Below are positions 47,301 through 53,300 of a stretch of DNA of 64,000 nucleotides, one piece after another. The number at the start of each line of letters is the position of its first letter. The stretch's first letter is position 1. Origin of the DNA: Bolinopsis microptera (lineage: Eukaryota; Ctenophora; Tentaculata; Lobata; Bolinopsidae); the NCBI RefSeq assembly GCF_026151205.1, contig NC_087078.1, positions 17,997,118 through 18,061,117 on the forward strand, written 5' to 3'. Both the position numbers and the translations under genes were made by a program. The notes under the pieces were generated by a model. The model was not told the origin of the DNA. It searched no databases and saw only the letters and a program-made list of their open reading frames with translations.

Positions 47301-50300
47301 TCGTGAATGACTCGGACCGAAAATTTTCTAAGTCAAAAATTTTCAAAGTTTTCTTGAAAACTACTTCTGTTCATGTTTCATGCTACCCTGATCATTCTGA
47401 GCCGAAAATATTTTTTTCGGTTTTCGAAGTCCGCACCTACCCTTCGATATACGATTTTAAACTCGTGGGTTCCCCTTTGTGATGCGATCTCGGAAGGCAG
47501 GCCTCCCCTTCGTAATACGAGCTCGGAAGCGGGAGCTCTGCTTTTAGAGGTACGTATCGTGAATGACTCGGACCGAAAATTTTCTAAGTCAAAAATTTTC
47601 AAAGTTTTCTTGAAGTTGAAAACTACTTTTGTTCATGTTTCATGCTACCCTGATCATTATGAGCCAAACATATTTTTTTCGGTTTTCGAAGTTCGACATA
47701 CGATTTTGGACTCGAGGGTTCCCCTTTGTGATGCGATCTCGGAAGGCAGGCCTCCCCTTCGTAATACGAGCTCGGAAGCAGGAGCTCTGCTTTTAGAGGT
47801 ACGTATCGTGAATGACTCGGACCGAAAATTTTCTAAGTCAAAATTTTTAAAAGTTTTTCTGGAAATTACTTTTGTTCATGTTTTATGCTACCCTGATCAT
47901 TCTGAGCCGAAAATATTTTTTTCGGTTTTTTGAAGTCCGTACCTACATTCGGAAGGTTGTGGATGTAATACTGATTGGTTTCATATACTAATTATAGAAA
48001 ACGTAATATTTGGCCCACAGATTTGAAGGAAAATACACGAATTTGGTTCTCAGATTTAAAGGAAAATTCGCAATTTGACGCGGAGAACTGAAAAAAATCG
48101 CGATTTTTCGTGAGGCCAGGATCTGAAAAATCGCGACTTGTCGCGGCAAACGTGAAAAATCGCGATACCGCACATGCTGCAATTTCCTTTTGTCCTTAAC
48201 CTCGAAATTCAGGCTTTGGTGCGAAGCGCCAAAAAATTTAGGCTGTGGCGCGAAGCGCCAAAAAATATTTAGAATTTGGCCCCCCCATGAAGAAAATCAT
48301 TCCTACACCCCTGATCATCTTGCTTCGTGCCGAAAGTGAAAGTGAAAGTGAAAGTCATTAAACCAATGCATGTTTTACATTTTCTGGTTGCGCGATTCGG
48401 TAGGAAGGAGAACAATCTAACACTTACCTGAGCAAGGGTCAGAGTTGCAGGATTGAGTCTGTGAATCGTCTCCTACACACGCTGCCCCACCGTTAGCAGG
48501 GGCAGGGTTGTTACATTCCTTGGATCTGATCTGGGTGCCTCCTCCACATTCAGCTGAGCATTTCGACCAGGCCCCATATTCACTCCAACCTCCATTTACT
48601 GCGCAAGGGTCAGAGTTGCAGGATTGGGTCTGTGAATCGTCTCCTACACACGCTGCCCCGCCATTAGCAGGAGCAGGGTTGTTACATTCCTTGGATCTGA
48701 TCTGGGTACCTCCATTACACTCAGCTGAACATTTTGACCAAGCCCCATATTCACTCCAACCTCCATTTACTGCGCAAGGGTCAGAGTTGCAGGATTGAGT
48801 CTGAACATCGTCTCCTACACACGCTGCCCCGCCATTAGCAGGAGCAGGGTTGTTACATTCCTTGGATCTGATCTGGGTACCTTTTCCTCCACAAACAGCT
48901 GAACATTTCGACCAAGCCCCATATTCACTCCAACCTCCATTTACTGCGCAAGGGTCAGAGTTGCAGGATTGAGTCTGGACATCGTCTCCTACACACGCTG
49001 CCCCGCCATTAGCAGGAGCAGGGTTGTTACATTCCTTGGATCTGATCTGGGTACCTTTTCCTCCACATTCAGCTGAGCATTTCGACCAAGCCCCATATTC
49101 ACTCCAACCTCCATTTACTGCGCAAGGGTCAGAGTTGCAGGATTGAGTCTGAACATCATCTCCTACACACGCTGCCCCGCCATTAGCAGGGACAGGGTTG
49201 TTACATTCCTTGGATCTGATCTGGGTACCTCCATTACACTCAGCTGAACATTTCGACCAGGCCCCATATTCACCCCAATCTCCGTCAACTGAAAATTAAG
49301 CTTATGAGAACCAACGGGCCTTTTTAACCCTCTCCACTTTGCTTCAATAATGCATCATAGCATCCGTACTTGAAGTCTAGTTTCAGGGATTGAAATTATT
49401 TTAAACAAATGTATGAGAATAAAGAGGCATTTCTAATCTTCTCCATTTTGCTTCAATAATGCTTCTTAGCATTTGTATTTGAAGTCTGCTTTCATAGATT
49501 AAAATTATTTATAATTTTTAAAAGGTTTAGGCCGCTTGTTAGAAATCATTTTTGATGAAAAATAATAATACCATACTGTAAACTGAACAAAATGACTGTA
49601 ATATAATTTAATATCTGTTTACCTGGACAAGTGTTGTCAAGACAACACATCTCAACAGCAGTAGCTTTGGGACTGTTAGATAGTTTACCATACCCAGGCT
49701 TCTTTAAGAAACACCTAAATCCCCACTTAGTCTTCTTCCAGTTGATTGCTGCACAGTTATCTTTACTTGCACACTTGTTCACACAGTCCTGAGAAACACA
49801 CATTGGTAATCTCCTTTTTGATAAAACAAATATTTAATAAAACAAATATTTAATAAAACAAATATTTAATAAAACAAATATTTATTTTTACGGCACAATC
49901 AAACAATAGCAATAATAAATCAATCAGGGGAGATTTGAAGAGGTCTCAAGTGCCGAAGGCCACTGCTTTTCTTTAGGATTTTACCTGCCAGTACCCTGAA
50001 AGTCTGGTCAAGCTAACATGAATAATATTTTAGCTCAAAAATCTTCAGATTGAGAAATGTTGCCGCGAAATTTGCATCTACACAATTACAAGTAAATCGC
50101 TGTTATTTCGAGAAATTCGTTATCCAGTGAACGACCGCTAAATTTAGAAGGAAAAAGAATGTGAACATCAGAGAACCTGGATGGTGGTTAAGTCATCCAC
50201 AAATGTGTGAGGTCCGTTCAAGTTTTTCTTTTCATTTGAACATTTGCCCACTTGTTTTTGCGCGAATAAACCTGAAATAGAAAGATTGGAACTTCGAGAT

Positions 50301-53300
50301 TATGTAATTATGAAATTAATGTATTATCATATACTATGTATGATACATATCAGACATATCTACATACATGTATATGGCTAGGGTGGGGATTTCTACATTT
50401 TACTGTGTACTGTGGTCTTGCCTCTTGGTACCATATAGTTTTGTGAGGACCAAAAAAAGCTAACCTGGTATGGAACAGAGTTTATCATTGCAGGATTGAG
50501 TCTCAACATCTTTCCCTGCACATGCCTCTCCACCATTAGCAGGAGCAGGGTTGTTACAGTCCCTGGATCTTGTCTGAGTACCTCCTCCGCATAAATCTGA
50601 ACATTCCGACCAGGCCCCATATTCACCCCAACCTCCGTCAACTGAATTAAAATGGTCTTTTCATTTGTGTATATGATTTTTTATGATATGTTTAAACTTA
50701 AAACAAATGTCTGAGAACTAACGGGCACAACAAGACTGCAGCACCGTATTATATCTGTTTACCTGGACAGTTGTTGTCAAGACAACACATCTCAACAGCA
50801 GTAGCTTTGGGACTGTTAGATAGTTTACCATACCCAGGCTTCTTTAAGAAACACCTAAATCCCCACTTAGTCTTCTTCCAGTTGATTGCTGCACAGTTAT
50901 CTTTACTTGCACACGTGTTCACACAGTCCTGAGATGACACGTTAAGGTGGGGCCTATTAACTGCTCATTTGATAAATCTGATAGTTTGAGGTCAAGTATA
51001 TGCGATCAGATATTCATTTTGAGCTCAAAACTGCCAGATTTTGGAGATATCGCAAACTAATTTACATCCTCTTCAATCTCCATTGACAATTAACTAATTA
51101 AATAGCAACGGTTGAAGATTCGGTCTTCAGACCATCATTGGTTTTACATAATTTTCATCTTTCAATTTTTAAACCTCAATAAATGTTAATAAAAAAGGTG
51201 CAGTCAAAAAACCTGGATAGTGGCCATGTTATCTACAAATGAATGGGGTCCTCCGAAGTTTTTTTTGGCACGAGAACACTTTTTCGTTTCCTTCTTCGAG
51301 TAAACTGTAAAAGAAAGGCCACTTACATAATATATATAGTATATACCGTTGTTTTTAATGCAATAAATTATATAAGCATTTCATGTCGAAAAACTACTGT
51401 ATTATTCGCTCAAACCTTCTTTAAGTTCAACAGTATCCGGGCAAGTATATCCACATTTCTTCAGATAACCCTCCTTTTTAGTACATTTCCTTCTCTGGTT
51501 CTTTTTCATAGAACCAGATCCTTTTATCTTTTTACATCCTTCGAGGGATGGGCCAAACCCTTTTGCGAGACAGACGTTGTATTCTTGCACTTTTTTGTTA
51601 AATTTTTTTGCTATGCATGTCTTCGAATCCACTCCGTTCAGGCCGAATATTCCTAATACGACTATCAACGTAACCAATACGAGTACTTTCATACCTGGTG
51701 GTGAACGTGAACTGTTAAATATTTCCTACCAATACCATCTTGGAGTTATTTTGCAAAAAAAAAATTTATTTAAAATTGCTCTTACTGGTTTGGATTAGGT
51801 AAACTGACATTGGTGAATGATTACTGGGAAAAGCATTACAAACGAAATTTAAAGAAGGAGATACGAACTACAAGTTTTTTAACAAGAACGATGAATTAAG
51901 TACTTAATTTAAATAAAAACTGAACGCACTGTGTTTGTGGACCTCAAGATGTTAGTTATAGTGTCATTTGTCCCTCAATATAGCAGAGTTTATCTGTGCT
52001 CATCTGTCGTAAGCTTGTGTGGTGTGTCATATCTTGAGGTTTTCCTCTGAAAGCAATGAGAGACACTTTGTGTAATACCCTCAATGTTCATTTCTTCATA
52101 ACTGTTGTAAAATGTAAGAATGTAAACGCAATTAAATTGTAAATGCTTCATATCGATTTATCGCGGGTATGCACAAAATAATTATTTGGAAAAAAAAACA
52201 CTTATGGATCTAAATAAACTAAATACTAACAGAATTACATTCGATCACATAAGCTTGAATCATCAGATATACTGTAATTTCAGAAAAATCTTACAATTTC
52301 TCTTCAGCCAACCCACTAATTTCCATAGCACTTACACACAACACCCCTCGTTCTAGGTACTACGCGATGCAAGGTGACACACTTCTCTACAAAACCTTCC
52401 TCCACCACGAACTACCAATCCTAGTTGTATACGAGAAGGAGATTGAGACCTACTTCAACAACTTCAGTGACTCGATCCAGCAGTTTAAGTTACAGAGGTG
52501 TCCTAAACTTGGTGGAGATCCGGACGATGAGGACGACGAGAAGGACCCTGATATCGGCATGTACAAGGGCTCATTCAGGTGGGTGTAAAGCTATAAATAA
52601 CAGTCCTGTTTAAGGATACAAATTTCCCCAAATCGAAACTTTTATTCAGCTGTGAAAAGCTAGCTGCTAATAGATCGAAATTGCAGTGGATTAAAACTGA
52701 ATCTTAAATTTTAGACGCCAGATTCCACCACCACGGTGTATAAACACATTGTGTGCAGGATATACGAGCTACATCCAGACACCAGCAGAAACAGAGAGCT
52801 GATATACGGCACTGTTCCCACAGTGGGCCCGATCAGGATCAATGTCAGAGTTTACCTCCTCCAGGGTCTCAGGTTGGCCTGCAGGAGCAGGATCAAGGAG
52901 AACACGTGCGACCCCTTCCTAGCTGTAAAACTGGGCTCCAGGGAGATATACGATGTTGACGGCAGCATTAAGAAGAACTGCCGGGATCCGATGTTTGCTA
53001 CTTTTTACAACTTGACCACTATAATTCCTAACATGCCGCAGTTAGTGGTGCAGTGTTGGGATTGGAAAGCGACGGAGGAGGGAAGGGATATTCTGATCGG
53101 GGAGACCAGGATTGACTTGGAGAACAGGTCGGTCTCTTGTTTCATTGCTATTTGATTTCTTACCTGACTTGGAGAACAGGTCGGTCTCTTATTTCATTGC
53201 TATTTGCTTTCTCACCTGACTTGGAGAACAGGTCGGTCTCTTATTTCATTGCTATTTGATTTCTCACCTGACTTGGAGAACAGGTCGGTCTCTTGTTTCA

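Noticed and set aside
46606-47933. Open frames of 123-204 codons on both strands (SYPDHYEPKIFFSVFEVRH and similar)
   Set aside because: They are internal tandem units of the hAT-type element, with the same sequence open on both strands and no transposase motif.
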